Positions 1 to 11,878 are shown, numbered from the stretch's first letter. The stretch: DNA of 64,000 bases from Nonomuraea angiospora (GCF_014873145.1 NZ_JADBEK010000001.1:4464001-4528000), one strand, 5' to 3'. Notes: generated from the letters alone by a model not told the origin. A program made the numbers and translations.

Positions 1-201
1 CGCGCCCTTCTTAACAGACCCGACCATCACTTGTCCGGAAATTTCACATGTTTCCCTAAAAACACTCTCTGTAACATTCGTCACTCTGGGAGATCGAGAG
101 CGCGCTGTTGGTGAGCCGATCGGCCCTCCGGAACCCCCTTTGACCACGGAGTTCACCCGCCCGGGCACGCTCCGGGGTCGCGGGGCACGGCGGACGGGAC
201 G

Positions 202-228
202 GGCCGCCTGGACGTGGTCCGGGCGGCC
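202..228 (-). terminator. Hairpin downstream of the LCP gene
   Basis: Read on the minus strand, GGCCGCC and GGCGGCC pair around an inner GGAC/GTCC stem with a CAC loop and one unpaired base on each side. It lies just after the stop of the LCP gene. There is no clear T-run, so termination is inferred from structure and position. Confidence 0.5.
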
Positions 229-251
229 TGTCAAGCCGCAAAGTCAGGAAA

Positions 252-1736
252 TTAAAGGCAGGGGTTGGTGTTGGAGTCGACGACCTTGTCCTTGAGGGAG
301 TCGGGGATCGCCGACACGACCCGCACGCCGGGCCAGTCCGCCCCGATGACGAGCTGGACGATCGGCCCGCCGGGGACCTGGACACCGGCCTTGGACCTGT
401 ACGGCTGCGTGGTGATCGGCTTGACCTTGCCGGCCACGGGCGTCCTCTTCTCCTTCGACAGCCGCGCCGCCACCGCGTCCCCGTAGGCGGGCCCGTCGGT
501 GGCGTCCTTCTTGGCGTACCGCAGGGCGGTCTTCGGGGTGGCGGCGACGTTGCCGACCTCCGTGATGACGAACCCCTGGGCGGCCAGCTCGTCGGCCACC
601 TTCAGCGCCTTGCCCTGCTCCCCCGTGCCGTTGAGCACCTGGACGCGCACCTGCTTGTTCTCGATCTTGGGCGCGGCGGACTTGCCGGGCGCGGGGGCGG
701 CGGTGACCTCGACGTCCTGGCGCACGCTCTCGAAGAAGTCGCGCGCGGCCGGCTGGCTGAACTGGACCCGGTTCTTGTCCGCCGGGTAGGGCTCGGTGGG
801 CACCGTGATGCCCTTGAGCTCTTTGGCCGTCAGACCCCTGACGCTCAAGGCGATGTCCACCATGCGGTCGAGCGTGAGCTGGTCGTCCAGGGTGACGGCC
901 TTGGTGGCGGCCAGCAGGAACGAGTTCAGCTTGGCCGGGTCGGTGAGCAGGCCGCCGTCGGTGACCGCCTGCAGCACCTTGGTGAGGAAGACCTGCTGGC
1001 GCTGGATCCTGCTCAGGTCGCTGCCGTCGCCCAGCGCGTAGCGGGTGCGCACGTACCCCAGTGCCTGCTCGCCGTTGACCACGTGCCGGCCCTCGCTGAG
1101 CACCAGCTTGGCCTTGGGGTCGTTGACGGCCTTGGGCAGGCAGATCTCGATGCCGCCGATGGCGTCGATGATGCCCTTGAAGCCGGTGAAGTCGACCTTC
1201 ACGAAGTGGTCGATCCTGATGTTGGTGAGCGACTCGAGGGTCTTGATCGTGCAGTTGATGCCGCCCTCGTTGAAGGCGGCGTTGATCTGGCGCAGGCCAC
1301 CGGGGATCACGGCGCCGGTACGGCTCCTGCACTCCGGGATCGTGACCATGGAGTCGCGCGGGAAGCTGATCATGGTGGCCTTGTCCCGGTTCGGGGAGAT
1401 GTGCAGCAACATGATCGTGTCGGTGCGCTCGCCGATCTCCTTGAGGTGGGGGCCGTACCTCTTGTTGTCGCCCTCACGGGAGTCGGAGCCGACGAGCAGG
1501 ACGTTGAGCGCCCCGGTGTCCGGCGGGCGGCTCGCGCCGACGGCGATGGGCTCACGAGAGATCTCGCTCTCGATGTGCCGGTAGTACGCGTACGCCCCGA
1601 CCGACACGACCACCAGCACCAGCGTCATCCCGATGCCGACCCACCCCAGCGTGGAGACCCGCCTTCGCGGGCCACGCGCACGCCGCCTCCTGCGCCGCGG
1701 CGAGGCATCCACCACGTGTTCCGGACCCTGACTCAC
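252..1736 (-). CDS. LCP (LytR-CpsA-Psr) family cell-wall glycopolymer ligase with LytR C-terminal domain
   Basis: The 494-residue protein has a basic cytoplasmic tail (RRRRRR near residue 15), one membrane segment at about 29-52, and an extracellular LCP domain from about 78 to 235. That domain shows LLVGSDSREG, ERTDTIML and SFPRDSMV, the Arg/Asp pattern that binds the polyprenyl pyrophosphate. A LytR_C-type domain follows near residues 375-470 (VRVQVLNGTG). Family members transfer wall polymers such as teichoic acid or arabinogalactan-like glycans from lipid carriers to peptidoglycan. The GTG at 1736 was chosen because a G-rich Shine-Dalgarno stretch lies just upstream; an in-frame start at 1850 would add 38 residues unlike the family. 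Confidence 0.88.
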   Translation of the reverse strand: MSQGPEHVVDASPRRRRRRARGPRRRVSTLGWVGIGMTLVLVVVSVGAYAYYRHIESEISREPIAVGASRPPDTGALNVLLVGSDSREGDNKRYGPHLKEIGERTDTIMLLHISPNRDKATMISFPRDSMVTIPECRSRTGAVIPGGLRQINAAFNEGGINCTIKTLESLTNIRIDHFVKVDFTGFKGIIDAIGGIEICLPKAVNDPKAKLVLSEGRHVVNGEQALGYVRTRYALGDGSDLSRIQRQQVFLTKVLQAVTDGGLLTDPAKLNSFLLAATKAVTLDDQLTLDRMVDIALSVRGLTAKELKGITVPTEPYPADKNRVQFSQPAARDFFESVRQDVEVTAAPAPGKSAAPKIENKQVRVQVLNGTGEQGKALKVADELAAQGFVITEVGNVAATPKTALRYAKKDATDGPAYGDAVAARLSKEKRTPVAGKVKPITTQPYRSKAGVQVPGGPIVQLVIGADWPGVRVVSAIPDSLKDKVVDSNTNPCL

Positions 1737-1936
1737 GCGCCCCCCTTCACCCACCCCACAAGAGAAACGCGTTCCGCCAGGTGGCGGCGCGTAGCTCACC
1801 GAGTTACCGATGATTCCAGGACTGTCGCGCCTTGCAGATAAAAGTGGCAATCCTCGGGGCTGCCACTGTTGCGTGCCCGGCGAGGAGCTCCATCCAAAGC
1901 ACGAGAATCCAGGGCGTCACCACGCAGAGTGACGCC

Positions 1937-2677
1937 ATGATGACATTCATGCTGTTGACCGAGATGGCGCCCCCTCCAGGCGCCCAGGAACTGGCCGGGC
2001 TGCGGGCCAGGGCCAGGACCGCCCGCCGCCGGGCCTTCGTCGCGCTCTCCGCCTCGATCGCGCTGCTGGCCACCGCCCAGCTGCTCGCCGACCGGGCGCA
2101 GACGAGGGAGCAGACGCTGCCGCTGGCCGTGCTGTCGCTGGTGGTCTTCGCGGCCGCGGTGCCCGCGCAGGCGATCACGCAGTACGTCTGGGGCACCCAC
2201 GCCCGGCACGTCCACCGTAAGGAGCGCGAACTGTACGCCGCCCCCCGCACCGGCCGCGTGCGCCCCCTCAGCCGGCTGGCCGTGGCCTGCTGCTGGGCGG
2301 TGACGCTGCTGCTCGGCTGGACCGCGCCACGCCTGTTCCGGGAGGCCGCCCTGTACGGCTTCGCCGACTCCCTGGGCCGGGCCACCGAGGCGCTGGCGCT
2401 GATGAGTCTCGCGGCCGGGGTGTTGTTCGTCCTGTGGTGGGCAGGTGACGCGCTGGGGACACTGGCGCGCGCCCTGCGGTCGGGCGGGTCACCTGGCGAT
2501 CCGTGGGACCCCGGCCGAGGCGTGCGCCGGAGAGAGGGCGCGGCGCTCTGGACGGGCGCGGCCGTGGCGGTCGCGGCCCTGGTCGGGGCCCGCGCCCATC
2601 TCTGGGAGCCGGCCACGGCGCTCGTTTACACATTGCTGACCGCCGCCCTCGTCTGCGGAGTAGTTACTGACGAGTAG
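1937..2677 (+). CDS. Membrane protein of unknown function
   Basis: About 246 residues with four to six hydrophobic segments: AFVALSASIALLATAQLLA, LPLAVLSLVVFAAAVPAQA, LAVACCWAVTLLLGW, ALALMSLAAGVLFVLWWAG, and a C-terminal pair. Charged loops separate them. I do not recognise the family. The start is uncertain: ATG codons occur at 1937, 1940, 1949 and 1964, and none has a strong Shine-Dalgarno sequence. The stop codon overlaps the -10 of the fadAB promoter, so the two units are packed closely. Divergent from the LCP gene. Confidence 0.6.
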   Translation: MMTFMLLTEMAPPPGAQELAGLRARARTARRRAFVALSASIALLATAQLLADRAQTREQTLPLAVLSLVVFAAAVPAQAITQYVWGTHARHVHRKERELYAAPRTGRVRPLSRLAVACCWAVTLLLGWTAPRLFREAALYGFADSLGRATEALALMSLAAGVLFVLWWAGDALGTLARALRSGGSPGDPWDPGRGVRRREGAALWTGAAVAVAALVGARAHLWEPATALVYTLLTAALVCGVVTDE

Positions 2678-2680
2678 CAT
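2675..2680 (+). promoter_or_regulatory. Candidate -10 element for fadAB
   Basis: TAGCAT matches the actinobacterial TANNNT -10 pattern. It lies 33 nt before the fadA start and overlaps the stop codon of the upstream gene. No clear -35 is visible. Confidence 0.35.
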
Positions 2681-2713
2681 AGGCACGGAACCCTAACAAC
2701 GAGGAGCGAATCC

Positions 2714-3894
2714 GTGCCTTCCTCTCGTGACGTCGTGTTCGTCGACGGCGTGCGCACGCCCTTCGGCAGGTCAGGACCGAAAGGGCTGTACGCGGAGACC
2801 CGCGCCGACGACCTGGTCGTCCGCGTCATCCGCGAGCTCGTCCGGCGCAATCCCAACCTGCCCCCGGAGCGAGTGGACGAGGTCGCCATCGCCGCGACCA
2901 CGCAGATCGGCGACCAGGGCCTGACCATCGGCCGGGCGGCGGCGGTGCTGGCCGGGCTGCCCAAGAGCGTGCCCGGCTACGCGATCGACCGCATGTGCGC
3001 GGGCGCGATGACCGCGGTCACCACGGTGGCGGGCGGCATCGCGTTCGGCGCGTACGACGTGGCCATCGCCGGCGGCGTCGAGCACATGGGCCGCCACCCG
3101 ATGGGCGAGGGCGTCGATCCCAACCCGCGCTTCCTGTCGGAGAAGCTGGTCGACCCGAGCGCGCTGGTCATGGGCATGACGGCGGAGAACCTGCACGACC
3201 GCTACCCGCACATCACCAAGGACCGCGCGGACGCGTACGCGGTGCTGTCGCAGGAGCGGGCGGCCAAGGCCTACGCCGACGGCAAGATCCAGCCCGACCT
3301 GGTGCCGACCGCGATCAGGACGGCCGAGAAGGGCTGGGGCCTGGCGGTCGAGGACGAGGCGCCGCGGCCCGGCACCACCGTGGAAGGGCTGAGCGCGCTC
3401 AAGACGCCGTTCCGCCCGCACGGCAACGTCACGGCGGGCAACTCCTCCGGCATCAACGACGGCGCCACCGGGTGCGTCGTGGCCGCCAAGGAGGTCGCGG
3501 ACGAGCTGGGGCTGGGCGCGAAGATGCGGCTCGTCTCCTACGCGTTCGCGGGCGTGGACCCCGAGGTCATGGGCGTCGGGCCGATCCCGTCCACGGAGCG
3601 GGCGCTCCGGCTGGCCGGACTGGACCTCTCCGACATCGGGCTGTTCGAGATCAACGAGGCGTTCGCCGTGCAGGTGCTGGCCTTCCTCGACCACTTCGGG
3701 ATCGCCGACGACGATCCCCGCGTGAACCAGTACGGCGGCGCGATCGCCTACGGGCACCCGCTCGCCTCCTCGGGCGTGCGGCTGATGACGCAGCTCGCGC
3801 GGCAGTTCGGCGAGCGTCCCGACGTGCGGTACGGCATCACCACCATGTGCGTCGGCATGGGCATGGGCGGCACTGTGATCTGGGAGAACCTCGC

Positions 3895-3898
<4 letters not shown>
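2714..3898 (+). CDS. fadA: Acetyl-CoA C-acyltransferase (3-ketoacyl-CoA thiolase)
   Basis: This 394-residue thiolase carries out the last step of fatty-acid beta-oxidation, CoA-dependent cleavage of 3-ketoacyl-CoA. The nucleophilic cysteine lies in DRMCAGAMTAV (C95). The later active-site blocks are NEAFAVQ, GHPLASSG with the catalytic histidine, and CVGMGMGG with the second cysteine. Length is normal. The GTG start has a GAGGAG Shine-Dalgarno sequence 8 nt upstream. The stop overlaps the fadB start (ATGA), so the two subunits are translationally coupled. Confidence 0.95.
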
Positions 3899-5985
<2,087 letters not shown>

Positions 5986-5993
5986 ATCCTCCG

Positions 5994-6022
5994 AAGGAGG
6001 CCCGCCCCCGGCGGGCCTCCTT
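5994..6022 (+). terminator. Rho-independent terminator of fadAB
   Basis: AAGGAGGCCCGCC and GGCGGGCCTCCTT form a perfect 13-bp stem with a CCC loop, followed by TTTAT. It starts 8 nt after the fadB stop. Confidence 0.9.
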
Positions 6023-6080
6023 TATCCCGCACCAGCCTCCGTCGTAGCGTTGAGTACCGTTCTACGAACGGAGAGTATTC

Positions 6081-6464
6081 ATGATGAGAGCACTCGGCGC
6101 CATCGCCCTCTGCGGAGCCTTCACGCTGGGCGGGTCGTCGCCCGCCGTGGCCGCGCCGCCCCCGAAGGCACAGCTCAAGATCGTCGACGCCGTCAAGGAC
6201 GGCGTGACCAAGACGGCCTGGCTCAACTGCGGGCCCGCGGGAGGCACCCACCCCAACGCGCGCGCGGCCTGCCGGCTGCTGGAGAAGGTGGACGGGCACC
6301 CCGAGCGGCTCAACGTCACCCCGGACGCCGTCTGCACGAAGGAGCTGCAGCCGCACGCCGTCGTGGTGGCCGGCCTGTGGCAGGGCAGGGCGGTGCAGTG
6401 GGCCAAGGTCTTCGGCAACGGCTGCACGATGAAGGCCGCGGTGGGAGCCGTCGCCTCGCTCTGA
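6081..6464 (+). CDS. Secreted subtilisin-inhibitor-like (SSI family, I16) protease inhibitor
   Basis: 127 residues with a signal peptide ending near AVAA (about 25). The mature part has the SSI signature CGPAGGTHPNARAACRLL and GLWQGRAV...FGNGC. Four cysteines (C50-C64 and C85-C115) match the two disulfides of Streptomyces subtilisin inhibitor. By alignment with SSI (CPMVYDP), the reactive loop is CTKELQP, giving Lys87 at P1. This suggests trypsin-like rather than subtilisin-like targets. A GGAGAG Shine-Dalgarno precedes the first ATG. It is a stand-alone gene between two terminators. Confidence 0.88.
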   Translation: MMRALGAIALCGAFTLGGSSPAVAAPPPKAQLKIVDAVKDGVTKTAWLNCGPAGGTHPNARAACRLLEKVDGHPERLNVTPDAVCTKELQPHAVVVAGLWQGRAVQWAKVFGNGCTMKAAVGAVASL

Positions 6465-6476
6465 CCTGACTCGAGA

Positions 6477-6512
6477 GGCGGGGCGCGCGCCATCCGGCGC
6501 GCGCCCGCCCCC
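6477..6512. terminator. GC-rich hairpin between convergent genes
   Basis: GGCGGGGCGCGCGCC pairs with GGCGCGCGCCCGCC around ATCC, with one bulged base. It lies between the convergent inhibitor and permease stops and could serve both. There is no T-run on either side. Confidence 0.5.
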
Positions 6513-7985
6513 TCAGCCGCCGCTCTTGACGCCGGCCTTCACCGTCCTGCTGTGGCGGTAGCCGTAGACGAAGTAGATGACGACGCCGATGATCATCCAG
6601 ATCAGGAACCTCAGCCACGTCTGCACCGGCAGGTTGAGCATGAGGTAGAGGCAGGCCAGCACCGACAGGACCGGCAGCACCGGGACGAGCGGCGCGCGGA
6701 ACGCCCTCGGCAGGTCGGGCCGGGTGCGCCGGAGGATGACCACCCCGATCGAGACCACCACGAACGCGAAGAGCGTGCCGATGTTGACCAGCTCGGCCAG
6801 CTCGCCGAACGACACGAACCCGGCCAGCGCCATCGTGACCACGCCGATGATGATCGTGAGCCGGGCCGGGGTGCCGAAGCGGGGGTGGACCTTGCCCAGC
6901 GGGCGTGGCAGCAGCCCGTCGCGGCACATCGCGAAGAGCACCCGGGTCTGGCCGAGCAGCAGCACGAGCACCACGGTGGTCAGGCCGGCGATGGCGCCGA
7001 CGCTGATGATCGTGGCCAGCCAGCCGTAGCCGACCGAGGTGAACGCGTCGGACAGCGGCGCCGAGGTGCTGAGCCGGTCGTAGCGCTGCATGCCGACCAC
7101 GACGAGCGAGACGGCCACGTACAGGGCCGTGCAGATGGCCAGCGAGCCGAGGATGCCGCGCGGCACGTCGCGCTGCGGGTGGATGGTCTCCTCGGCGGCG
7201 GTGGCCACGATGTCGAAGCCGATGAACGCGAAGAACACGATCGCCGCGGCGGAGAAGATGCCCATCACGCCGAAGGCGACCGGCGTGACGCCGAACAGCA
7301 CCTGGATCAGCGGCGCCTTCAGCCCTTCCACCCGCGGCGTGGAGACCGCCTCGGGGATGAACGGCGTGTAGTTGGCCCCCTTGACGAAGAACAGCCCGGC
7401 CACGATGACCAGCAGCACGACCGTGATCTTCGTGATCACCAGGATGAGGTTGACCCGCGAGGAGACCTTGATCCCGATCACCAGGATCACGGTGAGGAGG
7501 AGGACGATGAGGATGGCGGGCACGTTGACCACAGGGTTCTCGCCCGCGAGGGAGGCGGGCAGGTGGATGCCGATGGAGGCCAGCATCGAGGCGAAGTAGC
7601 CCGACCAGCCGACCGCCACCACGGCCGCGGCCAGCGCCAGCTCCAGGGTCAGGTCCCAGCCGATCACCCAGGCGGGGAACTCGCCCAGGGTGGCGAAGGC
7701 GAAGGTGTAGGCCGAGCCGGCGACCGGGATCGTGGAGGCGAACTCGGCGTAGCACAGGGCCGCCAGCCCGCAGACGATGCCCGCGACGACGAACGAGAGC
7801 GCCACCGCCGGACCCGCCACCTCCTTGGCGACCTGCCCCGTGAGCACGAAGATCCCGGTGCCGACGATCACCCCGATGCCAAAGACCGTCAGGTCGGTGG
7901 CCGTCAGGCGTTTGCGCAGCTGGTGCTCCGGATCCTCGGTGTCACGGATCGACTGCTCGACACTCTTCGTGCGAAAGATGTCCAC
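6513..7985 (-). CDS. APC-superfamily amino-acid permease (CAT/YfnA type)
   Basis: 490 residues with about 12 membrane helices. The N-terminal block GIGVIVGTGIFVLTGQVA is the substrate-backbone-binding turn of APC transporters, and GLAALCYAEFASTIPVAGSA is the conserved TM2-3 region of cationic amino-acid transporters. The substrate is probably a cationic or other amino acid and cannot be set from sequence. The GTG start has GAAGGATC upstream. It is not in an operon with dxs, whose stop lies 126 bp upstream. Confidence 0.85.
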   Translation of the reverse strand: MDIFRTKSVEQSIRDTEDPEHQLRKRLTATDLTVFGIGVIVGTGIFVLTGQVAKEVAGPAVALSFVVAGIVCGLAALCYAEFASTIPVAGSAYTFAFATLGEFPAWVIGWDLTLELALAAAVVAVGWSGYFASMLASIGIHLPASLAGENPVVNVPAILIVLLLTVILVIGIKVSSRVNLILVITKITVVLLVIVAGLFFVKGANYTPFIPEAVSTPRVEGLKAPLIQVLFGVTPVAFGVMGIFSAAAIVFFAFIGFDIVATAAEETIHPQRDVPRGILGSLAICTALYVAVSLVVVGMQRYDRLSTSAPLSDAFTSVGYGWLATIISVGAIAGLTTVVLVLLLGQTRVLFAMCRDGLLPRPLGKVHPRFGTPARLTIIIGVVTMALAGFVSFGELAELVNIGTLFAFVVVSIGVVILRRTRPDLPRAFRAPLVPVLPVLSVLACLYLMLNLPVQTWLRFLIWMIIGVVIYFVYGYRHSRTVKAGVKSGG

Positions 7986-8110
7986 GGCCGGTGATCCTTC
8001 CCACGCCCTGAGTGATCATGCGTGGCCGGGATCCACTCTCACCGTCGGGATAGGGCGCGACGCGGCGGCGATCGCCCTGCCGGAGATCACCGCCGCGGGA
8101 CGCCGGGCGC

Positions 8111-10000
8111 TCAGTGGCGGGCGGGCACCTCGTGGGAGGTCCGCTTCGCGACCGCCTCGGTGATCTGCCGGGCGAGGTCCTGCCCGGTCAGGCCGACCTT
8201 GGCGAGGATCGCGGCCCGCTTGGCGTGGTCGAGGAACTCCTGCGGGATGCCGTACGTGCGTACGGGCACGTCGACGTCGGCGTCGCGCAGCAGGCGGGCC
8301 ACGGCGTCGCCCACGGCGCCCACGCGGCCGTTGTCCTCGACGACGGCCACCAGCTTGTGGGCGCTCGCGGCCAGCACGAGCGCCTCGTCGAGCGGCTTGA
8401 CCCAGCGCGGGTCGACCACGGTGGCCCCGATCCCCTGGGCGTCGAGCAGGACCGCGGCGTCCATGCAGAGCTGCGCCATCGGGCCCACGCCGACCAGCAG
8501 CACGTCGGGGTCGCCCTTGGGGGTGCGCAGCAGGTCCATCTCGCCCAGCTTGCCCACGGGCTCGACCGGCTCGGCGACCGGGCCCTTGGGGAAGCGCAGC
8601 ACGGTCGGGCCGTCGGTGACCTGCACGGCCTCGCGCAGCAGCTCGGTCAGCCGGTCGCCGTCGCGCGGCACCGCGACCCGCAGCCCGGGGACGACCTGGA
8701 GGATCGACAGGTCCCACATGCCGTTGTGGCTGGCGCCGTCGTCGCCCGTGACGCCGGCCCGGTCGAGCACCACCGTGACGGGCAGCCGGTGCAGCGCGAC
8801 GTCCATGAGGAGCTGGTCGAAGGCCCGGTTGAGGAACGTGGCGTAGACGGCCACGACCGGGTGCATGCCGCCGAGGGCGAGACCGGCGGCGCTGGTCAGC
8901 GCGTGCTGCTCGGCGATGCCGACGTCGTAGATGCGCTCGGGGTAGGCCTCGGCGAAGGCGTTGAGGCCCGTCGGGTGGAGCATGGCCGCGGTGATCGCGA
9001 CGAGGTCCTCGCGCTCCTTGCCGAGCCGGACGAGCTCCTCGCTGAAGACGTTGGTCCAGATGCGCGGCTTGGGCTTCTCCGCGCCGGTGACCCGGTCGAA
9101 GGCGCCGGGCGAGTGGAACTGGTCCTCGTCGTGATTCTCCGCCGGCGTGTAGCCGCGGCCCTTCTGGGTGAGGGCGTGGACGATGACGGGGCCGCGGAAG
9201 TCGCGGGCCTTGCGCAGCGCCGCCTCCATGGCCTGCTCGTCATGGCCGTCGATGGGGCCGACGTATTTGAGCCCGAGGTCCTCGAACATCACCTGCGGGG
9301 CCAGGACGTCCTTGACGCCCTTCTTGAAGCCGTGCAGGGCGTCGTAGAGCACGGGAACGTTCCCCAGCTTGTCCTTGACGTAGTCGAGGAAGTCCTCATA
9401 CCTGCGGTTGACCCGCAGGGAGGACAGGTGGGAGGCCAGGCCGCCGATCGTGGGCGAGTAGGAGCGGCCGTTGTCGTTGACCACGATCACGAGCCGCAGG
9501 TCCTTGGCGGCGGCGATGTTGTTGAGCGCCTCCCAGGCCATGCCGCCGGTCAGCGCGCCGTCGCCGATCACCGCCACGACCGTGCGGTCCTGCTCGCCGC
9601 GCAGCTTGAACGCCTTGGCCAGGCCGTCGGCGTAGGACAGTGCGGTCGAGGCGTGGGAGTTCTCCACGAAGTCGTGCTCCGACTCGGCCTGGCTCGGGTA
9701 GCCCGACAGGCCGCCCTCCTGCTTGAGCGCCTCGAAGCCGGCGGCCCGTCCGGTGAGGACCTTGTGCACGTAGGACTGGTGGCCGGTGTCCCAGACGACG
9801 GGGTCGTCAGGGGAGTCGAAGACCCGGTGGATGGCGATGGTGAGCTCGACCACCCCCAGGTTGGGGCCCAGATGGCCGCCGAACCTGGCGCACGAGTCGA
9901 CCAGCAGGTCGCGGATCTCCCCCGCAAGCCGCGGCAACTCCTCGACAGTGAGCCGTTTGACGTCGTGCGGTCCCTCTATCGAGCCCAGCAACCCGCTCAC
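8111..10000 (-). CDS. dxs: 1-deoxy-D-xylulose-5-phosphate synthase
   Basis: 629 residues, the normal length. It condenses pyruvate and glyceraldehyde-3-phosphate to DXP, the first step of the MEP isoprenoid pathway and a precursor of thiamine and pyridoxal. The thiamine-diphosphate motif begins [18 protein letters not shown] and ends at [21 protein letters not shown] is the N-terminal substrate loop, and [15 protein letters not shown] carries the catalytic glutamate. The GTG start has AGGGGAG upstream. Divergent from the first metallopeptidase gene. Confidence 0.95.
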   Translation of the reverse strand: MSGLLGSIEGPHDVKRLTVEELPRLAGEIRDLLVDSCARFGGHLGPNLGVVELTIAIHRVFDSPDDPVVWDTGHQSYVHKVLTGRAAGFEALKQEGGLSGYPSQAESEHDFVENSHASTALSYADGLAKAFKLRGEQDRTVVAVIGDGALTGGMAWEALNNIAAAKDLRLVIVVNDNGRSYSPTIGGLASHLSSLRVNRRYEDFLDYVKDKLGNVPVLYDALHGFKKGVKDVLAPQVMFEDLGLKYVGPIDGHDEQAMEAALRKARDFRGPVIVHALTQKGRGYTPAENHDEDQFHSPGAFDRVTGAEKPKPRIWTNVFSEELVRLGKEREDLVAITAAMLHPTGLNAFAEAYPERIYDVGIAEQHALTSAAGLALGGMHPVVAVYATFLNRAFDQLLMDVALHRLPVTVVLDRAGVTGDDGASHNGMWDLSILQVVPGLRVAVPRDGDRLTELLREAVQVTDGPTVLRFPKGPVAEPVEPVGKLGEMDLLRTPKGDPDVLLVGVGPMAQLCMDAAVLLDAQGIGATVVDPRWVKPLDEALVLAASAHKLVAVVEDNGRVGAVGDAVARLLRDADVDVPVRTYGIPQEFLDHAKRAAILAKVGLTGQDLARQITEAVAKRTSHEVPARH

Positions 10001-10107
10001 GGATCCGACTCCCCTCTGCTCTTGTGCGCCGTTGACCCGAGTCTAGTTCGCTCCCGCCTCACTGACTCCATCGAGTCAAATCCACCCACATATGTCTGAT
10101 CTTGGGA

Positions 10108-10113
10108 TAGTTT
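10108..10113 (+). promoter_or_regulatory. Candidate -10 for metallopeptidase 1
   Basis: TAGTTT ends 10 nt before the ATG at 10124, which would leave a leader of only a few bases. No good -35 is seen. Confidence 0.35.
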
Positions 10114-10123
10114 TTCGGAACAT

Positions 10124-11014
10124 ATGAACTCTGCCCCCAAAAGCAAAATCGTGGCGCTGGTGGTCGCCATGCTGGCGCTTGCCCTGGCAGCGGCCGGTTT
10201 GGTGGTCGTGCTGGCCGGCGTGGCCACTCCCTCGTCGGAGTCGCGGAACGGGGCGGCCCAGCAACTCTCCTCCCCTCCGGCCAAGGGTTCCAGCGAGTCG
10301 AAGAAGGCGCCCTCGATCGGCCGGGCACTGGCGACGGCCAACCCGCTGTACCGGACCGGGCGCCTGACCGACGTCAACTGTGCGCCCGGCGACCTGCCGG
10401 CGGGGAGCATGACCGCGTACCGGCGCTTCCTGACGCGCGTGACCAACTGCCTCAACAAGGCGTGGGGCGCCCAGTTCCGCAAGGCCGGGCTGCCCTTCAC
10501 CAAGCCGCGGCTGCGCATCATCACCACCAAGGTCAGGACGCCCTGCGGCACGTGGAACACCGGCGCCGACGGCGTCTACTGCTCCACGGACCGCACGATG
10601 TACCTGATGATCAGCAGGGACCAGCTGCGCAACCCTTTCCCGCTGGGCATCACCCGCCTGATCGCCCACGAGTACGGCCACCACGTCCAGCAGATCTCCG
10701 GCATCTGGAACTACTACTGGACCGCCAGGAATGTCGCGGGCAAGGCCAAGCGGCTGCAGCTCTCGCGCAATTCAGAACTGCAGGCGGAGTGCTTCTCCTC
10801 GGTGTTCATGAGCACGATGAAGGGAACGGCACTGGTCACCGACGCCGACTGGGCGTACACGGTCGACTGGTTCAGGAAGAACGGCGCCAAGGGCTGGCCC
10901 CAGAACGACCACGGCAGGGGGCCGACGCAGGCGGCCTGGATGACGCGGGGCTTCAACCGCGGCGGTCCGGGCGCGTGCAACACCTGGTCCGCCCTGGCCA
11001 GAAACACGCTTTAA
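10124..11014 (+). CDS. Neutral zinc metallopeptidase, membrane-anchored paralogue 1
   Basis: 296 residues. A hydrophobic N-terminal segment (about 10-33) without a clear AxA cleavage site suggests a membrane anchor. The zinc motif HEYGHHVQQ starts at residue 182, and the downstream ELQAECFSS block supplies the third ligand, as in the YpfJ-like Zn_peptidase family (PF04228). Conserved cysteines flank the catalytic core (NCAPG, TNCLN, TPCGT, GACNTW). It is the first of three tandem paralogues, and a fourth lies at 18.05 kb. The natural substrate is unknown. Confidence 0.85.
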   Translation: MNSAPKSKIVALVVAMLALALAAAGLVVVLAGVATPSSESRNGAAQQLSSPPAKGSSESKKAPSIGRALATANPLYRTGRLTDVNCAPGDLPAGSMTAYRRFLTRVTNCLNKAWGAQFRKAGLPFTKPRLRIITTKVRTPCGTWNTGADGVYCSTDRTMYLMISRDQLRNPFPLGITRLIAHEYGHHVQQISGIWNYYWTARNVAGKAKRLQLSRNSELQAECFSSVFMSTMKGTALVTDADWAYTVDWFRKNGAKGWPQNDHGRGPTQAAWMTRGFNRGGPGACNTWSALARNTL

Positions 11015-11020
11015 TCTTCC

Positions 11021-11049
11021 TTTACCTGGAACTCCACATTCAATAGGGT
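11021..11049 (+). promoter_or_regulatory. Promoter of metallopeptidase 2, leaderless type
   Basis: TTTACC at 11021-11026 and TAGGGT at 11044-11049 are separated by 17 nt. TAGGGT ends 8 nt before the ATG at 11058, so transcription would begin at or next to the start codon. No Shine-Dalgarno sequence is present. Confidence 0.5.
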
Positions 11050-11057
11050 GCCTTCTC

Positions 11058-11870
11058 ATGCGTATCCCCCGATTGGCGCTTATGGCAGGCGCTATGGCGA
11101 GCCTGCTCTTCGCCGGAACGGCCCACGCGGCCACCGCCGCGCCGGCATACAAGCCCGTGCTGGCGAAAAGCCCGATCTACAAGACGGGCAAGCTCGGCTT
11201 CGACTCGTGTCCGGAGCCGAAGGTGCAGTCCGGCACCCTGGACGAGGTCAAGGGCTACCTGAACGTCGTGCTCGACTGCCTCAACGCCGCCTGGGAGCCC
11301 AAGGTCAAGAAGGCCGGCTTCAAATTCACCAAGCCCACCATGCAGGTGATCGCCAAGCCCGGCGCACAGACCGGGTGCGGCAAGTTCCCCGAGGGCGGCG
11401 TGCAGGCCCTGTACTGCTCGACCAACAACAAGATCACCTATTTCGCCAGCTCCAACCTCGTCGAGGAACAGAACGACCTGATGCTGATGCTGGTCCTGGC
11501 CCACGAGTACGGCCACCACATCCAGCAGCTCACGGGCATGTTCAAGGTCATGACGCCCTACAACCGCAAGAACGAGGCCCGGGTGCTCGACGAGAGCCGG
11601 CGGCTCGAACTGCAGGCGGAGTGCCTGTCCGGCGTGTTCACCGGCAGCGTCTGGCACTCGCTGGGCCGCCAGCAGTCCGAGTTCGACTACTGGGTCAGGA
11701 ACGGCGGCACCGGCCTCGACCTGTCCGCCATCGGCGTGAAGGTCGACAACTGGGGCGAGAAGACGCACGGCAACGCCAAGAACACCGGCGTCTGGCTCAA
11801 GCGCGGCTTCGACACCGAGTCGGCCGGCGGCTGCAACACCTGGAACGCCCCGAAGTCCCAAGTGTCGTAG
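11058..11870 (+). CDS. Secreted neutral zinc metallopeptidase, paralogue 2
   Basis: 270 residues with a Sec signal peptide (LALMAGAMASLLFAG, cleavage near AHA-AT). The zinc-binding HEYGHHIQQ starts at residue 149, and LELQAECLSGVF supplies the distal ligand. It shares the fold landmarks of paralogue 1: DSCPEP, DCLNAAW, TGCGK, YCSTN and GGCNTW. It follows paralogue 1 by 43 bp but has its own promoter, so the tandem is probably not one transcript. The role is inferred to be extracellular proteolysis. Confidence 0.87.
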   Translation: MRIPRLALMAGAMASLLFAGTAHAATAAPAYKPVLAKSPIYKTGKLGFDSCPEPKVQSGTLDEVKGYLNVVLDCLNAAWEPKVKKAGFKFTKPTMQVIAKPGAQTGCGKFPEGGVQALYCSTNNKITYFASSNLVEEQNDLMLMLVLAHEYGHHIQQLTGMFKVMTPYNRKNEARVLDESRRLELQAECLSGVFTGSVWHSLGRQQSEFDYWVRNGGTGLDLSAIGVKVDNWGEKTHGNAKNTGVWLKRGFDTESAGGCNTWNAPKSQVS

Positions 11871-11878
11871 AAGTCCTC

